Shown here piece after piece: positions 37,126 through 45,492 of a stretch of DNA of 64,000 bases. This stretch comes from Chitinophagaceae bacterium 26-R-25. Its GTDB lineage: Bacteria > Bacteroidota > Bacteroidia > Chitinophagales > Chitinophagaceae. Location of the stretch: positions 248,001-312,000 of the forward strand of contig JARWSJ010000001.1 in assembly GCA_029906195.1 (NCBI GenBank), written 5' to 3'. The position numbers and the translations under genes were made by a program. A model generated the notes under the pieces. That model did no database searches. It was not told the origin of the DNA and was given only the letters and a program-made list of their open reading frames with translations. The number at the start of each line of letters is the position of its first letter. The first letter of the stretch is position 1.

Positions 37126-37240
37126 GGTAATTGATAGAAGGAGTCATCTTCCTGGTGTCGAATAGGGAGATGAAGGTTGGCAATGCTCTTTCTTTTGACA
37201 AAAAAAATAGCTGGTCGTTAGCCATTTTTAAGATGGGAAG

Positions 37241-37669
37241 TCATGCTAATTCGGTGGACAGTTGCAGTAAGCCTCGTTTAATTGTCGAGATGTACTTGAT
37301 GGGGAAGGGTTCCTTGTCAAGTATCCATTGCTGCATTTCTAAAAGCGCATCCACGTCGTGATATAGAAAATGCTCCCATGCAATTTCATGTTTTGAAAGA
37401 AATGTTCGAAGGCTTTCCTGGAGTGGTTCGGTAATTGTTTTTTGCCGGTCAAGCGCCGATAACAGTGTTTTGGTTGCACTATGTAGAGAAGCTACCGCAT
37501 TTTGCAGGGCGGTTAATTGCATGGAATTGAGGCTAGGGTTTCCACTAGCAAAATGTAGCACCATGTCTTTTTTTAAAATGGCTGCACGTGCGATCCCGTC
37601 GATGTCTATAAAGTTTGACCGAAGGCATTTTCGAAGTGCGATTTGTTGTTGTAAGGTTAGTTGGGCCAT
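37241..37669 (-). CDS. Small helical protein of unknown function
   Basis: A 142-residue protein, start MAQLTLQQQI chosen over an ATG eight codons upstream. It is helical, rich in Leu, with one Cys, no signal peptide and no membrane segment. The pattern FLSKHEIAWEHFLYHDVDALLEM does not match a family I know. It converges with the lipoprotein gene and diverges from rteC, 140 bases away. Proteins of this size next to rteC are common in Bacteroidota conjugative elements, which supports it being real. Confidence 0.5.
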   Translation of the reverse strand: MAQLTLQQQIALRKCLRSNFIDIDGIARAAILKKDMVLHFASGNPSLNSMQLTALQNAVASLHSATKTLLSALDRQKTITEPLQESLRTFLSKHEIAWEHFLYHDVDALLEMQQWILDKEPFPIKYISTIKRGLLQLSTELA

Positions 37670-37811
37670 ATCGATAAGATAAAAAGATGTCATCCTCCCT
37701 CGCGTCGGGTTTCTTTTTGCAAAAGTAATTCTTCTTTTGGCGAAATAGTTTACGTTCTACTACGCTTTAATAAAAGTTATGGCCGGGCGATCTTTATCCC
37801 AAACTTTACCT

Positions 37812-38701
37812 ATGGCCCTCCTTAACAAAAAGATTAGTATGCTCCCTTTTGTCAAAAGCTCCATAACGAACTAGAAGCGGCGCTGGAACAAATTGCATCC
37901 GAAGAGGACGATCGAATATTGCCTTTAGCCGAGCGATCTATCCAGGTTGCCAAAAGCGTTATGGAGCAATTAAGAAAAGATGTCACTGCCTACGAATTTG
38001 CTTCGCAGGAGGAAGAAATTAATTTCTTTAAAGAAGTGAAACCCCGCTTCTATAGCAAGCTTATTTATTTTCTACGGATTTATCGTATTGAAACAAGGCG
38101 TCCGACAGGGAGCAATGAAACCCAGCAAAAATACTTGCGCAAAGAGTTACGAAGACTCACTTCTTTTTTTGAAGAGCATCTCAATTTTTACCAGTACTAC
38201 CGGTCCGGTGCCACTTACCTTGATGAAAAATATTTTGTAAGAGGGCACCAGGATATTTATCTCACGCTTGATACCTATCATTTTGATGCAGATCCCAAGT
38301 TCTCCACCAGTCATGACTTCAGGGTGGCAAAAATTCATGCGCATGAATTGTTACGCATCTACCTGATCGGTGCACTGGAAGACCTTGAGAGAAAAGATGA
38401 TATTGTAAGAGTGCCCGTCGGTGCCCGCCAACCCATTGCCTGGACCGGATCTAAGACGGCATTGATTGAACTACTGTATGCGCTGCAATCTACCGGTGTG
38501 TTTAATAATGGCGCTGCCGATATCAAATTACTGGCTACCTACTTTGAACAGATGTTTTCGATTGATCTTGGCAACTATTACCGCATCTTCCAGGAGATTA
38601 GAATTCGCAAGGGCAATCGCACTGCTTTTTTAAAGTCGCTTGTTGACAGGCTTACGCAGCGGATGGATGACAGTGACGAGCATCCCAAACAGTATTTGTA
38701 G
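37812..38701 (+). CDS. rteC: RteC-domain protein with disrupted N-terminal frame
   Basis: The 260-residue open part (from TTG at 37919) is an RteC-family protein of conjugative transposons: VKPRFYSKLIYFLRIYRIE, LRRLTSFFEEHLNFYQYYRSG, TGSKTALIELLYALQSTGVFN and GNYYRIFQEIRIRKGNRTAFL. The in-frame sequence continues upstream to a TAG at 37836 without ATG (QKLHNELEAALEQIAS). An ATG at 37812 opens MALLNKKISMLPF in another frame that stops at 37874; adding one base in the CTCCCTTTT run would join them. RteC controls excision gene expression in CTnDOT. So it is either frameshifted or begins at a poor start. Confidence 0.75.
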
Positions 38702-38774
38702 GATTGATTGCCAGTTAGACTTAGTATATTGATTGCCAGGCAAATTATTTATATTGGTTTTCAATTCAATCGCT

Positions 38775-39635
38775 ATGAGTAAAAAGTATGAAAAGATAAT
38801 GCAGGATTTTACGATAGATGAAATAAATGAAATCGTTTCTGTCTTTGAAGAAGCTAAGTCTAAGGTTTCTGGGCTTAAAGAGGATTTTCCGTCCCCATTT
38901 AATTATATAAACAGAATGTTAGATGCCCAACCAATTTTAAATATTTTGCAACCTTTTTTAGAGATTAACGAGACCCTTGAAAATTACACTAAAGATCGCG
39001 TCCGTTTATCCAGAAATATCAATGCCTTAGCAGAAAAAGGCTGGTATCTCAGTCTGCGAATAATTGATAAACTTGGAATAACAAACCTGGAAAATAAACT
39101 GCTGGATAACCAGATTCTTTTTGAAGATACAGTAACCAGCTTATTTGAAAAGAATTTAAAAGAAATCGAAAAGTCGCTTATTAGATCTTTTCCCAAAAGA
39201 GAAAGTTTTATAAAGAAAATGGTGAATTTGCACGAACTCCAGAAATACGAAATATCAATTCCTATAGCTCTTATTCAAGCCGACGGGATGTGTAAAGATA
39301 TTTTTTATACAATCAAGGATGGTAAAAAAAGGCCGATTGGTTTTTTTGATTTGAAGAGAAAAAATAAGAAGAATCCAAGTGTTCAAGCGTTGGCAGAAAT
39401 TTGTGAATCTGATCCTGCATCTGTTTTAAGCATCCTAACAAGACAGTTGGCCGCTTTTGATAGAAATGAACACGTACTAATGCAGTCTAATACTTTGAAA
39501 TTATCTGATATTAATCGCCACGCCATTTTACATGGTGAGTCCATCGAATACGGAACCTATATAAATTCGGTAAAGGCGATATTGCTATTAGATTTTATTC
39601 TTGAACTTTCGATTATTAGATCAAGCAACAATTGA
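38775..39635 (+). CDS. Protein with a HEPN-type R-x4-H motif, putative RNase
   Basis: A 286-residue protein; the ATG at 38775 is preferred to an upstream in-frame start because the extra 14 residues look random. It is mainly helical. Near residues 247-254 it reads INRHAILHGE, which fits the R-x4-6-H catalytic motif of HEPN ribonucleases, and is followed by EYGTYINSVKAILLLDFIL, a pattern shared by several unnamed families of the same sort. No signal peptide. It lies 74 bases after rteC and converges with the propeller-NACHT gene. HEPN effectors with NTPase sensors are a common defence design. Identification as HEPN rests on the motif alone. Confidence 0.5.
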   Translation: MSKKYEKIMQDFTIDEINEIVSVFEEAKSKVSGLKEDFPSPFNYINRMLDAQPILNILQPFLEINETLENYTKDRVRLSRNINALAEKGWYLSLRIIDKLGITNLENKLLDNQILFEDTVTSLFEKNLKEIEKSLIRSFPKRESFIKKMVNLHELQKYEISIPIALIQADGMCKDIFYTIKDGKKRPIGFFDLKRKNKKNPSVQALAEICESDPASVLSILTRQLAAFDRNEHVLMQSNTLKLSDINRHAILHGESIEYGTYINSVKAILLLDFILELSIIRSSNN

Positions 39636-39883
39636 TAGATTCGAGCAATAGAATAGGCCGGACAAGTAATGCCGTCAATTAATATTATATTAACCTTAAG
39701 AAATTATAAACAGATTGTAACTGTTGAAAATCTTTACAAGCTTTGTGTTGTTGTTATGTAACTCCTATCATGAATGTATCCTGCTGATCATTAATTGAGC
39801 TCACCGCATTCCTTTGATTTCTTCTCAAATACAAAGGGTAAGCCGAAAACCAATTTAGAAAAGAAAAAGTAGCCTCATTGTTT

Positions 39884-42800
39884 TTATAGTAGAATATCTA
39901 ATCTCATCCTAGAAGCCGTTGACTTCAATAAAGATAGAAATGAAGTTGAGGTAGTTGATTTAGATATAAAGTCAATTTGTTCTTTCGAAATTGTACCAAG
40001 CTTATACAAAATCATTATTTTGACACTTGCAAGATATTCACCTACAGGGTCATGCATAAATTTAATGTAGATCACACCGGCTTCATTTGTAGAGTTTAAT
40101 GCTCCACTCAAAAGCAAGATATCGACTTTATCTTTAGATATAAATTTTGTGTAGCTGGTTTTAGGTAGCCACATTGGCTTTACCTCTATTTGTTTTGTAA
40201 TAGAAAAGGTTGAGTCGAGTAATTCACTTAAACCAATGGAAATTAAACTTACATCACGCAAATTTTCTATTAGTTCATCTTTATTCGTAGTATTTCTAAA
40301 TAAGTCAAAAATGTATCTGTCATAAAGCTCGCCAATTGATCTTGGCAGGAACTCTGCCAATGGTTTATTTTCATCTATTAGAATGGATGCCTGTTTCACA
40401 ATTTCCTTCAACATTGACAATGGTACAGGTTTTGTCACGTCATCGCTATTCAATTCAGTCAACATCGTTTTCACTCTTTGCCTAAGAGGTTCTCTTTGGC
40501 TTCCAAATTTATATGCTTCTGCATATGAATTAGTGAAACTATCTAGAAGCATATCAAGAAAATCTATTTTTAAACCCATCGGATAGACAACGGTCGATTC
40601 TGGAATTTGAACTGGTTTTCTGGAAGTGTATATAACGAGAAAATTATTCTTTGCTCCAAACTCGGGCAAATATTGTTTTTCGGTAATTGCCAACATTTCC
40701 GATATGCCATCGACAACAACAACAACTCTTTTCTTTCTTAATAGAGCTTCAGAGAGCGTGTTCGAAATACTGCTTGAATTTGACAAATATTGTAGTTTGC
40801 TAGTACATATTTCGTCAAGAGTTTTGTCGCCAAGTTTATCAATGTAAATAGGAAGACAAGTCCAAGGTTGCAGTCTTCTTGTTTTGTCGGTTTCAGTTGC
40901 CCATTTGTATAGCTGAAGAGCGAGTGATGTTTTACCGATGCCACCTTGCCCTTCAATTCGAATTATGATTCGATTTTTCCTTAATGCACGTTGAATCTCT
41001 GCGAGACCTGGCACATAATACTTATTTTTGTTCTCGCCCTGCTGAAATCCAACAATGTCAATATTGTCTAATTTAAAGGGTGCATTAACCCATATAGAAC
41101 GACTTTTTACTTCTTCGTAATTGTTTATGAGTTCCATCGCCCTGTCCCTGTACATCGTTACAAACGCGTTCAAACAACGGTCGCTCTCGATTAAAAAAAG
41201 AACTAAGAATTTCGATATTTTTTCAGGAAATGGTAATCTTGAGTTAGAAACCGCTTCGTGCCATAAGATGAAATTTCTCGGAGAAAATAAATATAGAACC
41301 AAAACTACAATAGCATATAATATGGCAAGTAAAGTTAAATTCCTTGTTACAGATTTAAGGATTTCTTCGTTATTTGGCAGAGGACTCCAGTACATATATT
41401 CTGCAAATCTTTGGAGTCTTGACTTTCCTATTCTTATCTTAATGTCTTTTGAAATAATGTTCCAGCCATCAAAGACAGTTAATCTGAAAGTATAAGTGAC
41501 GCCCTGTACAAAAATTTCATTTGGAAAGTCGTGTAGGATATCATTGTTTTTGATATAAACTAGCTGGTTTTTAAAAGATTTGTCTGCACCCGTAGCCAAA
41601 TTATCTACAACTGACAGAGAATAAACTAATTTATCATTTCGTTCCTGATCGGTTATCTTAATCGATGGTTTCCATAATCCTCCAAGAATAGATTGTGAAA
41701 TATCAAACTTTATTATATTCGGTTTATGGTCTTTATTCACGCATATAATTAAAGTTCCATTATCTCCGGAAAAAATGGGGTTGTTGTTATTGTCAAAAGA
41801 TATATATTTTAAAGCATTGTAAGTTTGCCAAGGAAATATTTTAAACCAGTTGTTACCATTATCAATTGATTTATAGATGCCGCCATATGAATCTGTAACA
41901 TATATCTCATTGGTATGCTTATTAAAGCGAACACATTGCAGGTTTCGAGAATTATAGTTTGGCAAATTATTGACCTCACGCCAAGTATTGCCCAGATCGT
42001 CTGTTTTGTATAAATGTTTTCTACATCTACTATCGCTTGACGTAATAAATCCTATGTTAGATGTAGCTGAGAAATCAATAGATGTCAAGCTTTCAGTGCT
42101 GTCACCAACAGTTTGTTTCTTCCATTTTTCTACATCAATATTAGCCGTGTAGAGTTTTCCTTTGTTTCCTAAAACGTAAAAGGTGTTATTTTTTACAGTA
42201 GTGGCAGAGAATTTTAGAAAATCCTCTACGGCTTTAGAGGATTGTTTCCAGCTGTTTCCGGCGTCCTTACTTACGAGAATTGTTGATTCATCGCCTACAG
42301 CAATGCCAATCTTTTGGTTTTCACTAAAACAGATTGAATTCAATTGTATTCGACTTTTAGCCTGTTTAAATACTATTTCGCACTTTCTTGTAGCAAGTGA
42401 ATATTTTATAATTGTTAGGGTGTCGCCGACGGCAAATAATGCGTCATTGAAACTGTTATATTTGATCGAGGTCAATTTGCAAGTGATATAGGTTGGGGTT
42501 AGCCTTTCTGATTTGAAATTTTTTAAGTTTATAGTTGAAATGATACCCTTATCACATGCGCTATATAAAACATGGTTTTTTTCGTTGTAGAACGTTTCCG
42601 AAATTCCGGCATTGATAGAGAAATTACTTTTCTCAAGGGTAAAAAAAGAATCTTTAAAATAGTCCCCTGTTTTATATTCCCAAGAATTACCAGAGTCGTT
42701 TGAATGCACCAATGTCCGATTAGTGCCGCAAATCCAAATGTCTTCACCATTTTTACTACATGAAATCGAATAAAAGTCAAAGCCGTCGTTGTTTAAATCT

Positions 42801-43744
42801 AATAATTGTTGCCAAGTTATTCCTCCATCGTTCGATTTGTAAAGTTTTGAATAGTCGCCAATAACGAATATCTTCTTGCCGGATTTATCAAAACAAAAAT
42901 CATAAGGAGTGGTTAAGTCTGGAACTCGCCCAATGCTTTCCCATTTTCCGTTTGTATTGTATGACATTAGATAACCGTTATCGTGTAATCCCAGATATTT
43001 GTTTGATGAATAGTCATACTTTATTGATTTAATGTAGGAATAGTTAACAGCGAGTTCTGCTCCAACGCTTATATCTTTCGACGAATCTCCATTTGAAATA
43101 TATTCATAGATACCAGTTCCAAGCTTTTTTTCAAATACTAAAAATGAATTATTCGTTGCTACAAAGGCAGGGGTTTGGTATTTTAAGTCAATTGTAGATC
43201 CCCAAGTTGCACCATCATCTGCTGATTCAAAGACTTCTGCGTCGTCATTTAAAACCCTGACTATTTTGTTGTCGAATGAGAAATGTATATCTGTTAGGTC
43301 TGACTCTGTTTTTAGGATAATACGTTGCCAGTGCTGTCCTCCATCTAAGGTTCTAAAGATTGTTCCCATACCACCGATGACAAATCCCGTCTTATTATCT
43401 GGTTTGAAAATTATTTTGTCCAAGTGGACTGTTGAACTTTCGTAGACATCTTTTACCGGGCTTATATCTTTCCATGTTTTTCCTCCATCATGGGTAACAA
43501 GTATCACACCTCGGGCACCGCAAACCCATCCATCCTTGTTATTTTCTGAGAAAAAAATATGAACATAAGTTATTCCGTCAAAAAGAGCAATAGGGCTAAG
43601 TGTGTAAGTTGCCGGCGCTTGCGCTGCCAGTTTTCCGAAAGGTATAACTGAAATTGTATAGGAGCTGAAAATAAGAATTGGAAGTATGAGAGCTTTGTTA
43701 GTAATGCTAACAAAGGGATAACCCCATTTTTTAAAATCAATCAT
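39884..43744 (-). CDS. Transmembrane beta-propeller / NACHT NTPase
   Basis: A 1286-residue protein. Residues 17-43 are a signal or anchor segment ending LAAQA. Residues about 70-690 form one or more propellers with at least eight Asp-box repeats (S/T-x-D-x-G-x-T/S-W): THDGGKTW, TLDGGQHW, SADDGATW, SNDGGITW, SNDSGNSW, SKDAGNSW, TDDLGNTW, SIDNGNNW, as in Ycf48/sortilin-type proteins. A transmembrane helix (LLAILYAIVVLVLYLF) is near 805. Then comes a NACHT-like STAND NTPase: Walker A EGQGGIGKTSLAL near 933, Walker B RVVVVVDGISEM near 1010, and the family-typical MHDPVGEYLASVKIM near the C-terminus. So a periplasmic sensor is joined to a cytoplasmic NTPase. No effector domain is seen in it. It ends 249 bases from the convergent HEPN-motif gene. 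Confidence 0.8.
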   Translation of the reverse strand: MIDFKKWGYPFVSITNKALILPILIFSSYTISVIPFGKLAAQAPATYTLSPIALFDGITYVHIFFSENNKDGWVCGARGVILVTHDGGKTWKDISPVKDVYESSTVHLDKIIFKPDNKTGFVIGGMGTIFRTLDGGQHWQRIILKTESDLTDIHFSFDNKIVRVLNDDAEVFESADDGATWGSTIDLKYQTPAFVATNNSFLVFEKKLGTGIYEYISNGDSSKDISVGAELAVNYSYIKSIKYDYSSNKYLGLHDNGYLMSYNTNGKWESIGRVPDLTTPYDFCFDKSGKKIFVIGDYSKLYKSNDGGITWQQLLDLNNDGFDFYSISCSKNGEDIWICGTNRTLVHSNDSGNSWEYKTGDYFKDSFFTLEKSNFSINAGISETFYNEKNHVLYSACDKGIISTINLKNFKSERLTPTYITCKLTSIKYNSFNDALFAVGDTLTIIKYSLATRKCEIVFKQAKSRIQLNSICFSENQKIGIAVGDESTILVSKDAGNSWKQSSKAVEDFLKFSATTVKNNTFYVLGNKGKLYTANIDVEKWKKQTVGDSTESLTSIDFSATSNIGFITSSDSRCRKHLYKTDDLGNTWREVNNLPNYNSRNLQCVRFNKHTNEIYVTDSYGGIYKSIDNGNNWFKIFPWQTYNALKYISFDNNNNPIFSGDNGTLIICVNKDHKPNIIKFDISQSILGGLWKPSIKITDQERNDKLVYSLSVVDNLATGADKSFKNQLVYIKNNDILHDFPNEIFVQGVTYTFRLTVFDGWNIISKDIKIRIGKSRLQRFAEYMYWSPLPNNEEILKSVTRNLTLLAILYAIVVLVLYLFSPRNFILWHEAVSNSRLPFPEKISKFLVLFLIESDRCLNAFVTMYRDRAMELINNYEEVKSRSIWVNAPFKLDNIDIVGFQQGENKNKYYVPGLAEIQRALRKNRIIIRIEGQGGIGKTSLALQLYKWATETDKTRRLQPWTCLPIYIDKLGDKTLDEICTSKLQYLSNSSSISNTLSEALLRKKRVVVVVDGISEMLAITEKQYLPEFGAKNNFLVIYTSRKPVQIPESTVVYPMGLKIDFLDMLLDSFTNSYAEAYKFGSQREPLRQRVKTMLTELNSDDVTKPVPLSMLKEIVKQASILIDENKPLAEFLPRSIGELYDRYIFDLFRNTTNKDELIENLRDVSLISIGLSELLDSTFSITKQIEVKPMWLPKTSYTKFISKDKVDILLLSGALNSTNEAGVIYIKFMHDPVGEYLASVKIMILYKLGTISKEQIDFISKSTTSTSFLSLLKSTASRMRLDILL

Positions 43745-43935
43745 TTTGACTTAATTAAAAGATACAGAAACTTTCGAAGTAAGCTTTTTGTAATGATCGA
43801 GATAATAGCGTTCCCGCATTTTTGAGAAGGGTAGTTGACTAAATATATCAATATAATTTGAAAGAAGCAAGAACTTCGGATTGAAAACTGGTTTATCCTT
43901 TTATTGAAAATAATTTCCGATCCACTTAAAAAAAG

Positions 43936-44282
43936 GTTATATGAGTGCGATCTTTTTCCCAAATGTTACCTAACCCCCCGATCAATGAAAAGATCAGCAT
44001 GCTCCAAAGCCGACAACCTCTTACTTGCGCCCTCTCTAAGACTGTGTTGGAACAATGTATGCTTTACAATCTTTAGTTGTGTTTAATAATGGCGCTGCTG
44101 ACATTAAATTGCTCGCGACTTATTTTGAACGGATTTTTACCGTTGATCTTGGTAACTATTACCGCATCTTCCAGGAGATCAGGATACGAAAGGGTAACCG
44201 TACAGCCTTTTTAAAATCATTGATTGAAAGATTGACCCAGCGTATGGATGACGCTGACGAAAATCCCAAGCAATATTTATAG
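43936..44282 (+). pseudogene. rteC: rteC remnant with internal deletion
   Basis: The upstream part (GTTATATGAGTGCGATCT..., 43936 on) matches the leader and first codons of the intact rteC, but the ATG is lost and stops are present. From 44055 the frame is YALQSLVVFNNGAADIKLLATYFERIF...NPKQYL, matching the last 75 residues of rteC. About 580 bp of the middle are missing; the join is after a shared CTGGAACAA. Synonymous differences from the other copy are many, so it is an old paralogue, not a fresh duplicate. It directly precedes the tra operon. Confidence 0.75.
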
Positions 44283-44531
44283 GTGTTGTTTGCAGATTTT
44301 GGGCAGAATTGATAAGGCCGTAGACGGGGCAAAGTGTGAAAAGAATCTGATTGGTTTTGTATTGGCTGAATGACTTGTGATGTTTCAACCTTTGTGACTG
44401 TAATTAATACCCATCCATAACCTAAGTAAATTTGAAAAAATATTTTACAGAATACGGGTGGTAGTGTGCAAAACAGCTTTTTTGTGATAGCATCTTTGTG
44501 TGGCAAATGTGATCAAAGAAAAGTTGATGAA

Positions 44532-44717
44532 ATGAAAACAATAATTGATTGGTCGGGCTACGCAAAGATGATGATGCTATTAACAGTGCTTTATTATCTA
44601 ATCATTGGAGTGAAGTTTTTCAAATACGAAATACTCCAGTTGTTTGGAATAAGAAAGGTTACTGAGGTCAAGAAATCTTTTGCTCAGCCTGATCCCAAGG
44701 AGCCTGTTGAGGGGTAG
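44532..44717 (+). CDS. Small single-pass membrane protein at head of tra operon
   Basis: A 61-residue protein; the ATG at 44532 is preferred over a GTG 22 codons upstream. Residues 10-28 form a transmembrane helix (MMMLLTVLYYLIIGVKFF), followed by a soluble tail (GIRKVTEVKKSFAQPDPKEP). Similar small proteins precede traE in related conjugative elements. 115 bases separate it from traE. Confidence 0.55.
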   Translation: MKTIIDWSGYAKMMMLLTVLYYLIIGVKFFKYEILQLFGIRKVTEVKKSFAQPDPKEPVEG

Positions 44718-44832
44718 GTTGTAGGTTGTGCTTTCCGGGAGCTGCCGCTTTGGTAATGAATGGTGAGGGGCAGGTCAGGGCATGCGACCGGAAAGCTTTT
44801 TGAAATGATTTTTGATTTTTAAAAATAGCGTT

Positions 44833-45162
44833 ATGAGGAAACTGAAAATTGGCGGATGGATGAGTAGTCAGAGGCGAATCCTTACTGTTGCCCTGTTGTG
44901 TATGTCTCAAGGATTGGTATATGCGCAGGACGGTGTGGCCGGTATACAGGAGGCCAATACCAAAGTGAGGGGATACTTTGATGTGGGTTGTAATTTGATG
45001 TATGCCGTAGGTGCCATCCTTGGTTTGATTGGTGCGGTGAAAGTATACCAGAAATGGTCGAATGGTCACCCGGACACCGGTTCCACCGCAGCCGCATGGT
45101 TTGGTAGTTGTGTTTTCCTGGTGGTAGTGGCAACCGTATTAAAATCATTCTTTGGCATTTAG
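44833..45162 (+). CDS. traE: Conjugative transposon TraE (DUF4134)
   Basis: A 109-residue membrane protein with a signal-like N-terminus (RILTVALLCMSQGLVYAQ) and two further hydrophobic segments (LMYAVGAILGLIGAVKVYQKW, WFGSCVFLVVVATVLKSFF). The AVGAILGLIGAVKVYQKW and GNP/GHPDT...WFGS elements are the DUF4134/TraE signature, a VirB2/VirB3-sized inner-membrane component of the T4SS. The start MRKLKIGGWM is chosen. It is 9 bases before traF. Confidence 0.9.
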   Translation: MRKLKIGGWMSSQRRILTVALLCMSQGLVYAQDGVAGIQEANTKVRGYFDVGCNLMYAVGAILGLIGAVKVYQKWSNGHPDTGSTAAAWFGSCVFLVVVATVLKSFFGI

Positions 45163-45171
45163 AAAGCAGTT

Positions 45172-45492
45172 ATGGCAGCAAGCATATATACAATTAATAA
45201 AGGAGTAAACGCCAGCATCGAATTTAAGGGTTTGAAGGCGCAGTATATCTGGTGGCTGGCCGGTGGTTTACTCTGTTTATTAGTAATGTTTGCGATCATG
45301 TATGTGCTCGGTGTCAATACCTATTTATGCCTGTTGATCATTGTTGGTTTAGGTGCGTTGCTTTTTACGCAAGTGTACCGCATGAGCAAAACATACGGCC
45401 AACATGGACTCATGAAAAGAGCGGCGCAAAGAAAAGTGCCCAAAGTGATCAAATCCAATTCGCGAAAGCTGTTCATAAAAAACAAGCAGTAA
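45172..45492 (+). CDS. traF: Conjugative transposon TraF (DUF4133)
   Basis: A 106-residue protein with two transmembrane helices (YIWWLAGGLLCLLVMFAIMYVLG, YLCLLIIVGLGALLFTQVYRM) and a basic tail. TINKGVNASIEFKGLKAQYI and YRMSKTYGQHGLMKRAAQR are hallmarks of DUF4133/TraF, the VirB3-like partner of the TraG ATPase. Its stop overlaps the traG start (TAATG). Confidence 0.9.
   Translation: MAASIYTINKGVNASIEFKGLKAQYIWWLAGGLLCLLVMFAIMYVLGVNTYLCLLIIVGLGALLFTQVYRMSKTYGQHGLMKRAAQRKVPKVIKSNSRKLFIKNKQ

Noticed and set aside
37131-37361. 76-codon plus-strand frame
   Set aside because: It overlaps the end of the more protein-like minus-strand gene at 37241-37669 and has no good start.
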